Positions 16,804-24,615 of a stretch of 64,000 nucleotides of DNA are shown in pieces. Numbering within the stretch: position 1 is the stretch's first letter; every line of letters starts with the position of its first letter. The DNA comes from UBA4744 sp963718995 (GTDB lineage Bacteria; Actinomycetota; Acidimicrobiia; Spongiisociales; UBA4744), in assembly GCA_963718995.1 (NCBI GenBank), contig CAVRAP010000001.1, positions 1 through 64,000 on the forward strand, in the 5' to 3' direction. Under the pieces are notes generated by a model. The model did no database searches. It had not been told where the DNA came from and was given only the letters and a program-made list of their open reading frames with translations. The translations under genes were made by a program, and so were the position numbers.

Positions 16804-17162
16804 CCGATCAAGAACCTCAGGACGAAATAGCTCAGGACCAAGTGGTTCAGGACCAGGAGCCTGTCGATGGAACGGTTCCGGGGCTGGAGGCACCTGCGCA
16901 AGATATCGTCGATAACTCTGGCGACCCCCGGGTGACCATCACCGGCGGCGCAGGTCCCTACGAGGCGGCGGCGATCATGGCTGCGATCGATGCAGCCTTG
17001 ACCGAGGAACTGGCCAACCGGGCCGTTCCCAGTCAACCGGCCGTGCCCGGGGCCTGGTTCATGTCCGGTCGGCCCCAGGTGGTGCTCGGTCCGAAAACCT
17101 CCTTTCAGGGCCTCTCCGCAACGCCCGGCTCCGACGACGAGAACGGCGATTCAGAGAACTGA
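16800..17162 (+). CDS. Small acidic protein, possible acyl-CoA carboxylase epsilon-like subunit
   Basis: A 120-residue protein translationally coupled to mce. The first 40 residues are acidic and low-complexity (QDEIAQDQVVQDQEP). Then VTITGGAGPYEAAAIMAAIDAALTEEL and AWFMSGRPQVV resemble the helix and Trp-containing tail of small epsilon subunits of actinobacterial acyl-CoA carboxylases. The match is short and uncertain, but the position next to methylmalonyl-CoA epimerase and a thiolase supports it. Otherwise it must stay hypothetical. Its 3' end runs into the largest heptamer array of the window. Confidence 0.5.
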   Translation: MTDQEPQDEIAQDQVVQDQEPVDGTVPGLEAPAQDIVDNSGDPRVTITGGAGPYEAAAIMAAIDAALTEELANRAVPSQPAVPGAWFMSGRPQVVLGPKTSFQGLSATPGSDDENGDSEN

Positions 17163-17180
17163 CTCGCTTCGCTCGAGTTA

Positions 17181-17487
17181 TCAGTTATCAGTTGTCAGTT
17201 GTCAGTTATCAGTTATCCAGTTACCAGTTACCAGTTACCAGTTACCAGTTACCAGTTACCAGTTACCAGTTACCAGTTACCAGTTACCAGTTACCAGTTA
17301 CCAGTTACCAGTTACCAGTTACCAGTTACCAGTTACCAGTTACCAGTTCGCGAGAATGGTATGCCTTTACTGACTACTGGCTACTGGCTACTGGCTACTG
17401 GCTACTGGCTACTGGCTACTGGCTACTGGCTACTGGCTGCTGGCTGCTGGCTGCTGGCTGCTGGCTGCTGGCTACTGACCGCTGAAT
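17181..17487. repeat. Large inverted heptamer-array element with 19-base core
   Basis: Left arm: five TCAGTTA/TCAGTTG units, then nineteen CCAGTTA units (17217-17349). Core of 19 bases (17350-17368) containing AGAATGGTATGC. Right arm: seventeen units, ACTGACT, ACTGGCT (about nine), GCTGGCT (five), ACTGACC, GCTGAAT (17369-17487). Arms are inverted around the core (CCAG against CTGG every 7 bases). The same core and the same 19-base spacing recur at 22020-22038. It fills the gap between the small gene and the next operon; no gene is in it. Confidence 0.92.
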
Positions 17488-17524
17488 CCTCAATGCGGGG
17501 TGGTCGCAAGCCGACATACCTGTT

Positions 17525-18619
17525 GTGACCACCCCATTGATCGGCCCGGAGGCACGTCGAACCGAGCGCGCCACACATCTCGCCATTGTGATGGTCGTGC
17601 TCGTTCTATTGCTGCCGTTGCTGCTCTGGCCGGGCGTGGCCTCGCTGGCATGGTCGCTGCGCTCGGATACTGAGCTCGACCTGGTGGTGTACAACCAGAC
17701 GGTCCCGGATGCTTCGTACCTCGAGCATGCGTCGTTGGGGCTGGTGCTCGAATACGAGAAGATTCCCTTTGATACGGAGAAGTCGTTCATAGGGGCAGCA
17801 CCGGGTGGTGCACCGCACGGTGTCTGGCCAACGAAGGCGCCGGACCTGGTGATGCTGGTTGACGCCTACGGCGTCTACGTGGACGACGAGGGGAAGGTTT
17901 CCGATGAGGGGACTACCCGCATCACCGACGCTCTCGATTCCCAGGACACAGACATGGTGGCCGGATGGGTTGCCTCCGGAACGATGGCTTACGGGGAATT
18001 CAACATCCTCGGCGAGCCGACGGCATCGACGGCCTCGCAGCAGCTCGAAGCGCTCTTCGGCATAAAGCGGACGGGCTGGGCCGGCAGGCCCTTTGACGAC
18101 CTGTCCGCCGTCCCACTGCGATTGATCGAGTTGGCGGGCGGGGCCTGGGATTACACAGGAGAAGGCATCGTGTTGCTGGCGCCGGGGCCGGCAGGCGCAA
18201 CGGTGGTGGTCCTCAATTCCGATGAGCTGACCGATTCGCTTCCGGTTGTCCATGGGATCCTGCCTGGTTCCGGGAGGTCAACTGAAGCACGACTCGATGG
18301 CTGGTTCGAGGTCATCGCCGCCGCACCAGGGACCGAGGTTGATATGATGATGAAGCTCCCGGTCACCGATTCAGGGCATGCTTTGCTGCTCCAAAACGGA
18401 ATCCCAACGGAATGGCCCTTCCTCGTGCGGAACGAGAAATCCCTCTATCTGGCCGCCGATGCTTCCGAGAACAGTGTTGAGTTTCCATTGCGAAGGATGA
18501 CCGGCTCGCCGGCTCTGATGCGGTTTCTGCCTCAGTTCCCTGAGACGGAGTTCTTCTACAGGGTCTACCTGCCCGTCATGCAATGGCTCGTGGACACGGC
18601 CGGATCGAGAGACGGATGA
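17525..18619 (+). CDS. Membrane-anchored extracytoplasmic protein of unknown function
   Basis: A 364-residue protein starting at GTG 17525. One strong transmembrane helix (HLAIVMVVLVLLLPLLLWPGVASLAW, residues about 18-44) is followed by a large soluble domain, probably outside the membrane. The domain has an alpha/beta look (LDLVVYNQTVPDASYLEHASLGLVLEY, DLVMLVDAYGVYVDDEGKV, GIVLLAPGPAGATVVVLNSDE), recalling inactive polysaccharide-deacetylase or glycosidase-like folds, but no catalytic motif is recognised. It is followed by a response regulator, a HEAT-repeat protein and a processive-type glycosyltransferase, so a role in synthesis or export of a surface glycan is a reasonable inference. Confidence 0.65.
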   Translation: MTTPLIGPEARRTERATHLAIVMVVLVLLLPLLLWPGVASLAWSLRSDTELDLVVYNQTVPDASYLEHASLGLVLEYEKIPFDTEKSFIGAAPGGAPHGVWPTKAPDLVMLVDAYGVYVDDEGKVSDEGTTRITDALDSQDTDMVAGWVASGTMAYGEFNILGEPTASTASQQLEALFGIKRTGWAGRPFDDLSAVPLRLIELAGGAWDYTGEGIVLLAPGPAGATVVVLNSDELTDSLPVVHGILPGSGRSTEARLDGWFEVIAAAPGTEVDMMMKLPVTDSGHALLLQNGIPTEWPFLVRNEKSLYLAADASENSVEFPLRRMTGSPALMRFLPQFPETEFFYRVYLPVMQWLVDTAGSRDG

Positions 18620-18661
18620 CGGTGCTGATGCGCATTCCCATGCACACTAAGGTTTGGCGCT

Positions 18662-19048
18662 GTGAGTAGACCCCAGGTTCTCGTTGCTGAAGACGATCGT
18701 GTCGTATCGCTCCTCATAGCCCGCAGCCTCGAGGGAGTCGGGGCACAGATCACCACCGTGTACGACGGTCTGGAAGCCTTTGAGGTGGGTCTGACTCAAG
18801 ATTTCAATCTTGTTCTTCTCGATCAGGTGATGCCGGGTCTGCTGGGTGTCGAGGTCTTGCAGCGGTGGATCGACGATGGCAAGAAGATGCCGGTCATCAT
18901 GGTTTCTGCCCTGACCGCCGAAGAGGACATCGTGCGCTGCCTGGAACTGGGTGCGGTCGACTTCATTCGCAAGCCTTTCAGCGTTCGCGAGTTGCTGGCG
19001 CGGGTAAAAGTGCATCTTCGCGCCCAGGGTTTCGAACCGGAGCTGTAG
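18662..19048 (+). CDS. Single-domain response regulator
   Basis: A 128-residue receiver domain without output domain, from GTG 18662. The phosphorylation site is in NLVLLDQVMPGLLG (Asp at about residue 52), with the acidic pair AEDDRVV at the start, the Ser/Thr switch in MVSAL and the conserved Lys in IRKPFSVREL. No histidine kinase is adjacent. Its place between a membrane protein and a HEAT/glycosyltransferase pair suggests it controls that machinery by protein contact. Confidence 0.88.
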   Translation: MSRPQVLVAEDDRVVSLLIARSLEGVGAQITTVYDGLEAFEVGLTQDFNLVLLDQVMPGLLGVEVLQRWIDDGKKMPVIMVSALTAEEDIVRCLELGAVDFIRKPFSVRELLARVKVHLRAQGFEPEL

Positions 19049-19057
19049 AGACAGCTC

Positions 19058-19110
19058 CCAGCTGCCAGTTCGCTTCGCTCTCAGTTCGCTTCGCTACCAG
19101 TTTCCAGTTC
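19058..19110. repeat. Degenerate heptamer units
   Basis: Units CCAGCTG, CCAGTTC, TCAGTTC, CCAGTTT, CCAGTTC separated by two copies of GCTTCGCT. Same family and orientation as the left arms elsewhere; no inverted arm is seen here. Confidence 0.6.
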
Positions 19111-19119
19111 TTTGGGCGT

Positions 19120-19206
19120 CCTCCCCCCTGACGGGCGAAGCCCGTCGGTAAGGGGGGAGGTGTCGAGACCGGGTAGGTCTCGACGGAGGGGGGATCGTTC
19201 CCACCA
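19120..19206. repeat. Dispersed C-tract/G-tract intergenic repeat, copy 3
   Basis: CCTCCCCCCTGACGGG, hairpin GACGGGCGAAGCCCGTC, AGGGGGGAGGTGTCGAGACC, GGTCTCGACGGAGGGGGG. Two stem-loops inside a C-tract/G-tract frame. Closely related to the inverse copy at 14081-14170. Confidence 0.75.
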
Positions 19207-19284
19207 AGGGATTGACCTCGCCCCACCTGAGCGAACGCATTAATAGGCCCCTCCTGGTTGCCGATGCAATACCAGAGGAGGAAA

Positions 19285-19397
19285 CGATGCCAAGCGCCCC
19301 CAACGTGTGGCCGCGTCGGCCTGCTGTGCCCGAGGGCACAGTCCGGGCCGATGTCTCGCGCGCCTTCTCCTCATCAGGGTGGGTCCATCGTGAGTGA
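19285..19397 (+). CDS. Possible 36-residue leader ORF coupled to the HEAT-repeat gene
   Basis: A short ORF beginning MPSAPNVWPRRPAVPEG has a strong ribosome binding site (GAGGAGG, 7 bases before the ATG at 19285) and its TGA overlaps the GTG start of the HEAT-repeat gene (GTGAGTGA). Inside it is a perfect hairpin, CTGTGCCC-GA-GGGCACAG (about 19323-19340). This could be a leader peptide with a regulatory hairpin, or simply an extended 5' region. No family match is recognised. Confidence 0.4.
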
Positions 19398-20568
19398 GCT
19401 CATACTCCCCATCCTGGCGATCCTGGGAGTGGTCACAGCTGCAGCCGGGTCGGTCCTTTTCCTGTACAAACTGGTCCGTCATCGGCGCGAACGCTTTGAC
19501 GAGTTTCGGCGGGCTTCCTACATCGGGGCCCTCAGCGAGATGGCCACCCGTTCGGGATACCCTCTCGAGATGCTCCGGCGCTGGTCGCCTGATGGTGTAT
19601 TCCTCGAGACGCTGCTCGAGTTCTTGAAGTTCCTGCAGGGCGGAGAACGTCAGAATCTGCTTCGCCTGGCCAGGGAGTTGGGCATTGTTGAGCGGTTCGT
19701 CACCGAACTAAGAACCGCGAAAGGTCGCAACAAGCGGGTTGAAGCCGTCAAGGCGCTCGCCGAGTTCGCCGATCCGGCTTCCGCCGATGCTTTGCTCGAA
19801 GCCCTCGACGACGCGGTCGACGAGGTGCGCTGGCAGGCCGCAGGTGCTCTGGCCAAGATCGGAGATCCCCGGGCGGTGCGACCTCTGCTCGAGACATTGC
19901 AGCGCGAGTCGGATTGGGGGGCCAGTCGGATCGGCGACACACTGGCGTCATTTGGATCGGCAGCCGTTCCCGATTTGGCACGCTACGCACTGCTCAGCGA
20001 CCCGAGCATGTCCTCCACCGCCAACCACCTTCCGCTCATTGCCAGAGTGTTAGGGATTATTGGAGACATTCGGGCCGAACCGGCCATGTTGTCGGCGCTC
20101 GAATCGGCAGACGATGAGCTGAGGATCCGTGCCGCCGCGGCACTTGGGATGGTTGGGTCGCTGGCTTGTGTGCCGGCCCTGCGGAGAGCTTTGCGGGATT
20201 CGGAGTGGGAGGTGCGGGCCCAAGCGGCCGCGGCGCTCGGCCGGCAGATGGACGCCCGCGCTATCGAAAGTCTGCGCATATCCCTACGTGACGAGAACTG
20301 GTGGGTTCGCCAGAACAGTGCTCAGGCGCTCTCCGAGATACCGGGTGGAGTGGCCGCGCTTGTCGAAGGTCTCGAGGATGAGGATCGCTTCGCTCGGGAT
20401 GCGGCCATCGAGCGCCTCATGGCTATGGGTCTTGTCCGGAAGGCAGTGGACGCCGTCAAAGACGGGTCGGCTGCGGAGCAAGATCGCTACATCGTGCGCC
20501 AGCTCGTCGTGTTGGGCCGGGGCGAATACCTCCAAGAACATGCATCGAACGAGAAAGTGGCGGGATGA
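19390..20568 (+). CDS. Membrane-anchored HEAT-repeat protein
   Basis: A 392-residue protein from GTG 19390. One N-terminal transmembrane helix (LILPILAILGVVTAAAGSVLFLYKLV) and a basic stretch come first, then from about residue 95 a run of HEAT/PBS-lyase-like repeats with the usual spacing (ASADALLEALDDAVDEVRWQAAGALAKIGD, ACVPALRRALRDSEWEVRAQAAAALGR, RAIESLRISLRDENWWVRQNSAQAL). Such repeats serve protein contacts. Its stop overlaps the start of the glycosyltransferase gene by ATGA, so the two are made together, suggesting a scaffold or regulator of the synthase. Confidence 0.82.
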   Translation: MSELILPILAILGVVTAAAGSVLFLYKLVRHRRERFDEFRRASYIGALSEMATRSGYPLEMLRRWSPDGVFLETLLEFLKFLQGGERQNLLRLARELGIVERFVTELRTAKGRNKRVEAVKALAEFADPASADALLEALDDAVDEVRWQAAGALAKIGDPRAVRPLLETLQRESDWGASRIGDTLASFGSAAVPDLARYALLSDPSMSSTANHLPLIARVLGIIGDIRAEPAMLSALESADDELRIRAAAALGMVGSLACVPALRRALRDSEWEVRAQAAAALGRQMDARAIESLRISLRDENWWVRQNSAQALSEIPGGVAALVEGLEDEDRFARDAAIERLMAMGLVRKAVDAVKDGSAAEQDRYIVRQLVVLGRGEYLQEHASNEKVAG

Positions 20569-21977
20569 GCTTCATCGAATTCTTCAACTACGTGATCCTG
20601 GCCTACTTCATTGGAATGGAGGTCCAACTCCTGTTCGTGAGTGTTGTCTCGTTCTTTTCACTTCGGCGGGATCAGTTCACTTCTGCCCACGGCCGGTTGC
20701 ATGACATGCTGACGTCCGATACCACACCGCCGGTCTCGATCATCATTCCTGCGTACAACGAGGCGGTCGGGATCACCGAGTCCGTGCGGTCGATAGCCAT
20801 GCTGAAGTACACCCGCAAAGAGATCATCGTCGTCAACGACGGCAGCAGCGACGAAACCGTGAAGCGGATGGTCGACGAGTTCCGGATGGAACCGATCGAC
20901 GTCCCGTTCCGACCCAGCCTCGAGACCGAACCGATTCTCCGCGTCTACAAATCAAGGCTCCCGCTTCCCATCGTTCTCGTTGACAAGGCGAACGGCGGCA
21001 AAGGCGATGCCATCAACGCCGGCATCAACATCGCCCAGTACCCGTATGTGATGGCGACCGACGCCGACATGGTTCTCGACGACGAGTGCTTGCTGCGGGC
21101 CGTTCGACACTTTGTCGAGGATCGGTCCCGAACCATTGCCGTTGGTGGAAACGTGCGCCCCCTCAATGGCTGCGAGGTGCGACGCGGCCGGGTCACCAAC
21201 GTTGCCCTACCCCGCCGCCCGGTCGAACTGGTCCAGGTTGTCGAATACATTCGCGGGTTCTTGTCGGCCCGGCCGGGGTGGTCGGCGCTGGGTTCACTTC
21301 TGATCGTCTCCGGAGCCTTCGGGATCTTTCAGAAGTCGGCGGTGGTCGAAGTCGGCGGGTTCCGGCACGGACACCTCGGTGAGGACATGGAGCTGACGAT
21401 GCGACTCCACCGCCACTACCGAAAGAAGCGGATCCCCTATCGGATTGTCTATGCCCCCGACGCCGTGGCCTGGACCGAAGTGCCGCTCACTCGCCAGGTA
21501 CTGCGAAAACAGAGGATCCGGTGGCATCGCGGCCTGATGCAGGTCATCTGGCAATACAAAGGCATGCTGTTCAACCCACGCTACGGCGTCATCGGTCTGT
21601 TGGGCTGGCCTGCCTTTGTTGCCTTTGAGTTTGTCGCTCCGATCGTCGAGTTTGTCGGCTGGCTGGTGGTGCCCGCCTCAATGGTTTTAGGCTTTCTGAA
21701 CTGGGAGATCGCCGTTCCGCTCCTTCTGATTTCGCTGGTGCTCGGCGCCGCCAACTCGCTCATCGGGCTCTTCCTGGACGAGAGATTCGGGTACTACAAC
21801 GCGCCGGGCGATGCAGCCAAATTGCTGGTCTACTCCCTCGGCGAACAACTCGGGATGCGCCAGCGCACCGTGTGGTGGCGGGTGCGAGCCATGTTCTGGA
21901 ACCCTCGCAAGAAGACCTGGGGGGATATGCAGCGGACCGGAGTCGGCAACCTGGGAGCGGAGAAAGGGCGGGCCTGA
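20565..21977 (+). CDS. Processive-type family 2 glycosyltransferase, membrane-bound
   Basis: A 470-residue GT-A enzyme resembling poly-N-acetylglucosamine or hyaluronan/cellulose-type synthases. An N-terminal membrane helix (YVILAYFIGMEVQLLFVSVVSFF) is followed by IIPAYNEAVGITESV, VVNDGSSDET (UDP-sugar site), ATDADMVLDDECL (DxD), GHLGEDMELTMRL (catalytic ED), and QRIRWHRGLMQ (Q-x-x-RW motif), then about four C-terminal membrane helices. It would build a glycan from nucleotide sugar at the membrane. Coupled to the HEAT gene upstream. The product sugar cannot be told. Confidence 0.88.
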   Translation: MSFIEFFNYVILAYFIGMEVQLLFVSVVSFFSLRRDQFTSAHGRLHDMLTSDTTPPVSIIIPAYNEAVGITESVRSIAMLKYTRKEIIVVNDGSSDETVKRMVDEFRMEPIDVPFRPSLETEPILRVYKSRLPLPIVLVDKANGGKGDAINAGINIAQYPYVMATDADMVLDDECLLRAVRHFVEDRSRTIAVGGNVRPLNGCEVRRGRVTNVALPRRPVELVQVVEYIRGFLSARPGWSALGSLLIVSGAFGIFQKSAVVEVGGFRHGHLGEDMELTMRLHRHYRKKRIPYRIVYAPDAVAWTEVPLTRQVLRKQRIRWHRGLMQVIWQYKGMLFNPRYGVIGLLGWPAFVAFEFVAPIVEFVGWLVVPASMVLGFLNWEIAVPLLLISLVLGAANSLIGLFLDERFGYYNAPGDAAKLLVYSLGEQLGMRQRTVWWRVRAMFWNPRKKTWGDMQRTGVGNLGAEKGRA

Positions 21978-21986
21978 GAGCAACCG

Positions 21987-22084
<98 letters not shown>

Positions 22085-22085
22085 G

Positions 22086-23654
22086 CTATCTCACCCTGGC
22101 TCGCAGTTCCGTGAGTTCCGGCGATCCGAGCATCCGGGATACGGCCACGTATACGGCCATCACCACGGTCGCTCCGACGGTCACCAGTCCGAGTGATCCC
22201 CAGAATCCGGGTACTGCACCGCCGGAGATCCACTTCACGACGAGCCACGCGACGGGAGCCGAAACAGCAACCCCAACCCCGCTGCGCAGGAGCGAACTCA
22301 GAATTCCGGAAACGCCCTCTCGCCCGGCGCGTGCGTGCCAGGCGATCCCGAGAACGATGGTGTAGAGGATCATCGTGAGCGTGCTGGCTGCTGCGAAACC
22401 GGGGGCGTCAAAGCGGCTCAGCCACCAGTAGAAGCCGATCGCCGCCACGGTGCCTGCGGTGCCGATCACCACCGGAGTCCACATCTGGCGACGTGCGTAG
22501 AACGCCCTGGCGTAGATCTGATGAGCGCCCCAGGCGGGAATCGAGATGCCGTACAGAAGCAGTACCGTCGCCGTGAGGATGGTGTCTTGCGGTCCGAATT
22601 CGCCACGCTCGTACACAACTCGAACCGCCGGTTGGGAGAGAGCCAGGATGGCGGCTACTGCCGGAGCGCTGATGAAAACGGTGTACCGGATGGTCCTGGT
22701 GACGGTGGCGGCCATTTCTTTCAGCTTTCCTTCTTCCACCAGTCTGGCCAGGTAGGGATAGGCGGCGACACCGGCCGCCTGGGCGATGATGCCTATCGGC
22801 AGCATGTTCAAACGTCGTGCGTACGTCAGTGCAGAGATGCCCCCCGCCTCGGTCAGTTGGCCGAAAAGGCGGACGAACTGCTCGTCGAGCACGGCAATGG
22901 ATTGGCCGAGCATCAGCGGAAGCGCCAGCAGGAGGTATTCCCGGAGGGCCGGGTGACGGAGCGGGACACCGCCAACCCAACGCAACCCGGCTCGCCTGGC
23001 TCCGTACCACTGCAGTGCGAAGTTCCCAACGAAGGCACCACCGACGGCACCCCAGGCGAAACCGGCCGCAGAGGTCGTACCCGCGCTCCAAGAGATGAGC
23101 CCCCCGGCGATGATGCCCAGGTTGTAGATGACCGGCGCAACCGCGGGGATGGCGAAGCGCTGGTGTGCGTACTGGACGGCCATCCACAACGAACCCAGCA
23201 CGAAGAAGATCTGCGCCGGAAGGACTATTCGGGTCAGTGCGGTTACTTCGGCCGCTTGGGAAGCATCGAATCGGGGGTACACGAGGTCGGTGAGTGATTC
23301 GGCGAAGATCATCGCCACGACCGTCAGCAAAACCATGGCGACGGCCACAGGACGGAAGACTGCCGCGAAGGCACGATGTCCCTCGTCCGGGTTGCCTTGC
23401 ACGATATGGCGGGTGATGATCGGGATGAAGGTCACCGTCAGGTATCCACCGGCCATGAGGTAGAAGAGCACGTCGGGGATCACGAATGCCGCTTGGAAGG
23501 CGTCCCCTGCGGCGGTGTTGCCCAAAAGGCCGGCCAACGCAACGTTCCGAAGCATGCCGAGGACGCGCGACAGCAGGATGCCGGCCGAAACGACCAAAGC
23601 CGCTTTGCCCATCCCCCGGGTTGACTTCGCCTGGTTCGCGTCCGGGTCTGTCAT
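22086..23654 (-). CDS. murJ: Lipid II flippase MurJ (MviN)
   Basis: A 522-residue, roughly 14-helix membrane protein from ATG 23654, which overlaps the PHP-gene stop (ATGA). The first part (SAGILLSRVLGMLRNVALAGLLGNTAAGDAFQAAFVIPD) has the Arg-rich conserved region of MurJ, and PNTLR-type positions are partly replaced (IPDVLFYLMAGGYLTVTFIP). It moves lipid II across the membrane for peptidoglycan synthesis. Unlike mycobacterial MviN it has no pseudokinase tail. The long upstream extension of the reading frame to 24311 is antisense overlap and not part of the gene. Confidence 0.9.
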   Translation of the reverse strand: MTDPDANQAKSTRGMGKAALVVSAGILLSRVLGMLRNVALAGLLGNTAAGDAFQAAFVIPDVLFYLMAGGYLTVTFIPIITRHIVQGNPDEGHRAFAAVFRPVAVAMVLLTVVAMIFAESLTDLVYPRFDASQAAEVTALTRIVLPAQIFFVLGSLWMAVQYAHQRFAIPAVAPVIYNLGIIAGGLISWSAGTTSAAGFAWGAVGGAFVGNFALQWYGARRAGLRWVGGVPLRHPALREYLLLALPLMLGQSIAVLDEQFVRLFGQLTEAGGISALTYARRLNMLPIGIIAQAAGVAAYPYLARLVEEGKLKEMAATVTRTIRYTVFISAPAVAAILALSQPAVRVVYERGEFGPQDTILTATVLLLYGISIPAWGAHQIYARAFYARRQMWTPVVIGTAGTVAAIGFYWWLSRFDAPGFAAASTLTMILYTIVLGIAWHARAGREGVSGILSSLLRSGVGVAVSAPVAWLVVKWISGGAVPGFWGSLGLVTVGATVVMAVYVAVSRMLGSPELTELRARVR

Positions 23655-24511
23655 GGGGTGCCGATCAGATCGTGGTGCACGGCCCGAAGTTCCTCCAGCG
23701 CCGAATCCGGCACCGCGAGGTCCCCGCGACCCGAACCCAGTTCCAGTCCTTCTTTGTATGAGCCGTGATAGTCGGAGCCCCCGGATGGAATCAGACCATA
23801 CGATCGGGCAATCCCGGCCAGATCCTCTCGTTGCTCTGGGGTGTAGTCGCCGTAGTAGGCATCGATCCCTACGAGCCCTGCGGCCGTCAACCGCCGGTAG
23901 GTCCCGGCATACTCGTCTGCGGAGGTGAGACCCAGCGTATGCGGGTGGGACAGAATCGGGACTCCGCCCGAAGCCCGGGCCAGGTGAATGGCTTCCTCCG
24001 GCTCCAGTCGCATTCGGGGAACATAGGCAGGCGCCTGATTGCCGAGATAGTCCGTGAACGCAGTTGGGACGTCTGCGACAACGCCCTTGCGGACCAGGAT
24101 TGCGGCGAAGTGGGGCCTTCCGACGACGCCAACCCGGGACTCTTCGATGACCTCGTCCATGGTGATGTCGATTCCCAGTTGACGGAGACGATCGGCGATT
24201 CGGTAGTTCCGTTGGGACCGACTGGCTTGGAGATCGGTGAGTCGATCTTGGAGAGGCCCGGGCTCTGGCGGGAGGAAGAGGACCACGAGGTGCATGGTGC
24301 CGGGTGCCCACTCACAGGAAATCTCAACACCGGAAATCAGCTCAATCGGGAGGCCGGCGGCTGCCTCTTGAGCTGATTCGATACCTTCCAGTGTGTCGTG
24401 GTCGGTGAGCGCCACCGCCGTGAGCTTCTTGGCGACCGCCTTACGGACGAGTTCGGCTGGTTCGTCCGACCCGTCGGACCGATTGCTATGCGTGTGGAGA
24501 TCAACGGACAT
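23651..24511 (-). CDS. PHP-domain phosphoesterase (RNase AM / nucleoside 3',5'-bisphosphate phosphatase type)
   Basis: A 286-residue metal-dependent hydrolase from ATG 24511 (MSVDLHTHSNRSDGS). PHP motifs in order are DLHTHSNRSDG, ALTDHDTLEG, GVEISCEW, PILSHPHTL, and SGGSDYHGSYKEG, giving the trinuclear metal site. Close relatives (YciV/TrpH) degrade 5' ends of RNA or 3',5'-bisphosphates. Its stop overlaps the murJ start. The 32 residues upstream of this ATG in the open frame are not conserved and come from the repeat-containing spacer. Confidence 0.88.
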   Translation of the reverse strand: MSVDLHTHSNRSDGSDEPAELVRKAVAKKLTAVALTDHDTLEGIESAQEAAAGLPIELISGVEISCEWAPGTMHLVVLFLPPEPGPLQDRLTDLQASRSQRNYRIADRLRQLGIDITMDEVIEESRVGVVGRPHFAAILVRKGVVADVPTAFTDYLGNQAPAYVPRMRLEPEEAIHLARASGGVPILSHPHTLGLTSADEYAGTYRRLTAAGLVGIDAYYGDYTPEQREDLAGIARSYGLIPSGGSDYHGSYKEGLELGSGRGDLAVPDSALEELRAVHHDLIGTP

Positions 24512-24577
24512 TGTCGGTACGGAGCGTACAAGGGGGAGGTTCGATCTCGAGGAACCCATCAGCGGCTGGAGTTCGTC

Positions 24578-24615
24578 GTTCGTGGTAGGTGGCCTACCGA
24601 CTACCAACTACGAAC
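24578..24615. repeat. Heptamer-type inverted repeat supplying the cyclophilin stop codon
   Basis: Left arm GTTCGTGGTAGG, right arm CCTACCGACTACCAACTACGAAC with 7-bp steps (ACTACCA, ACTACGA). The TAG stop of the cyclophilin gene (24608-24610, minus strand) lies in the right arm. The unit sequence differs from the TCAGTTA type but period and arrangement are alike. Confidence 0.55.

Noticed and set aside
17181..17487. Regular repeats, possible CRISPR array
   Set aside because: Units are 7 bp without spacers, no cas genes nearby; the pattern is a tandem array with inverted arms.
17192..17528. Two ORFs of repeated YQLPVTS/YWLLATG peptides
   Set aside because: They are translations of the heptamer arrays (7 x 3 = 21 bases gives a 7-residue period in every frame without stops), not evidence of a protein.
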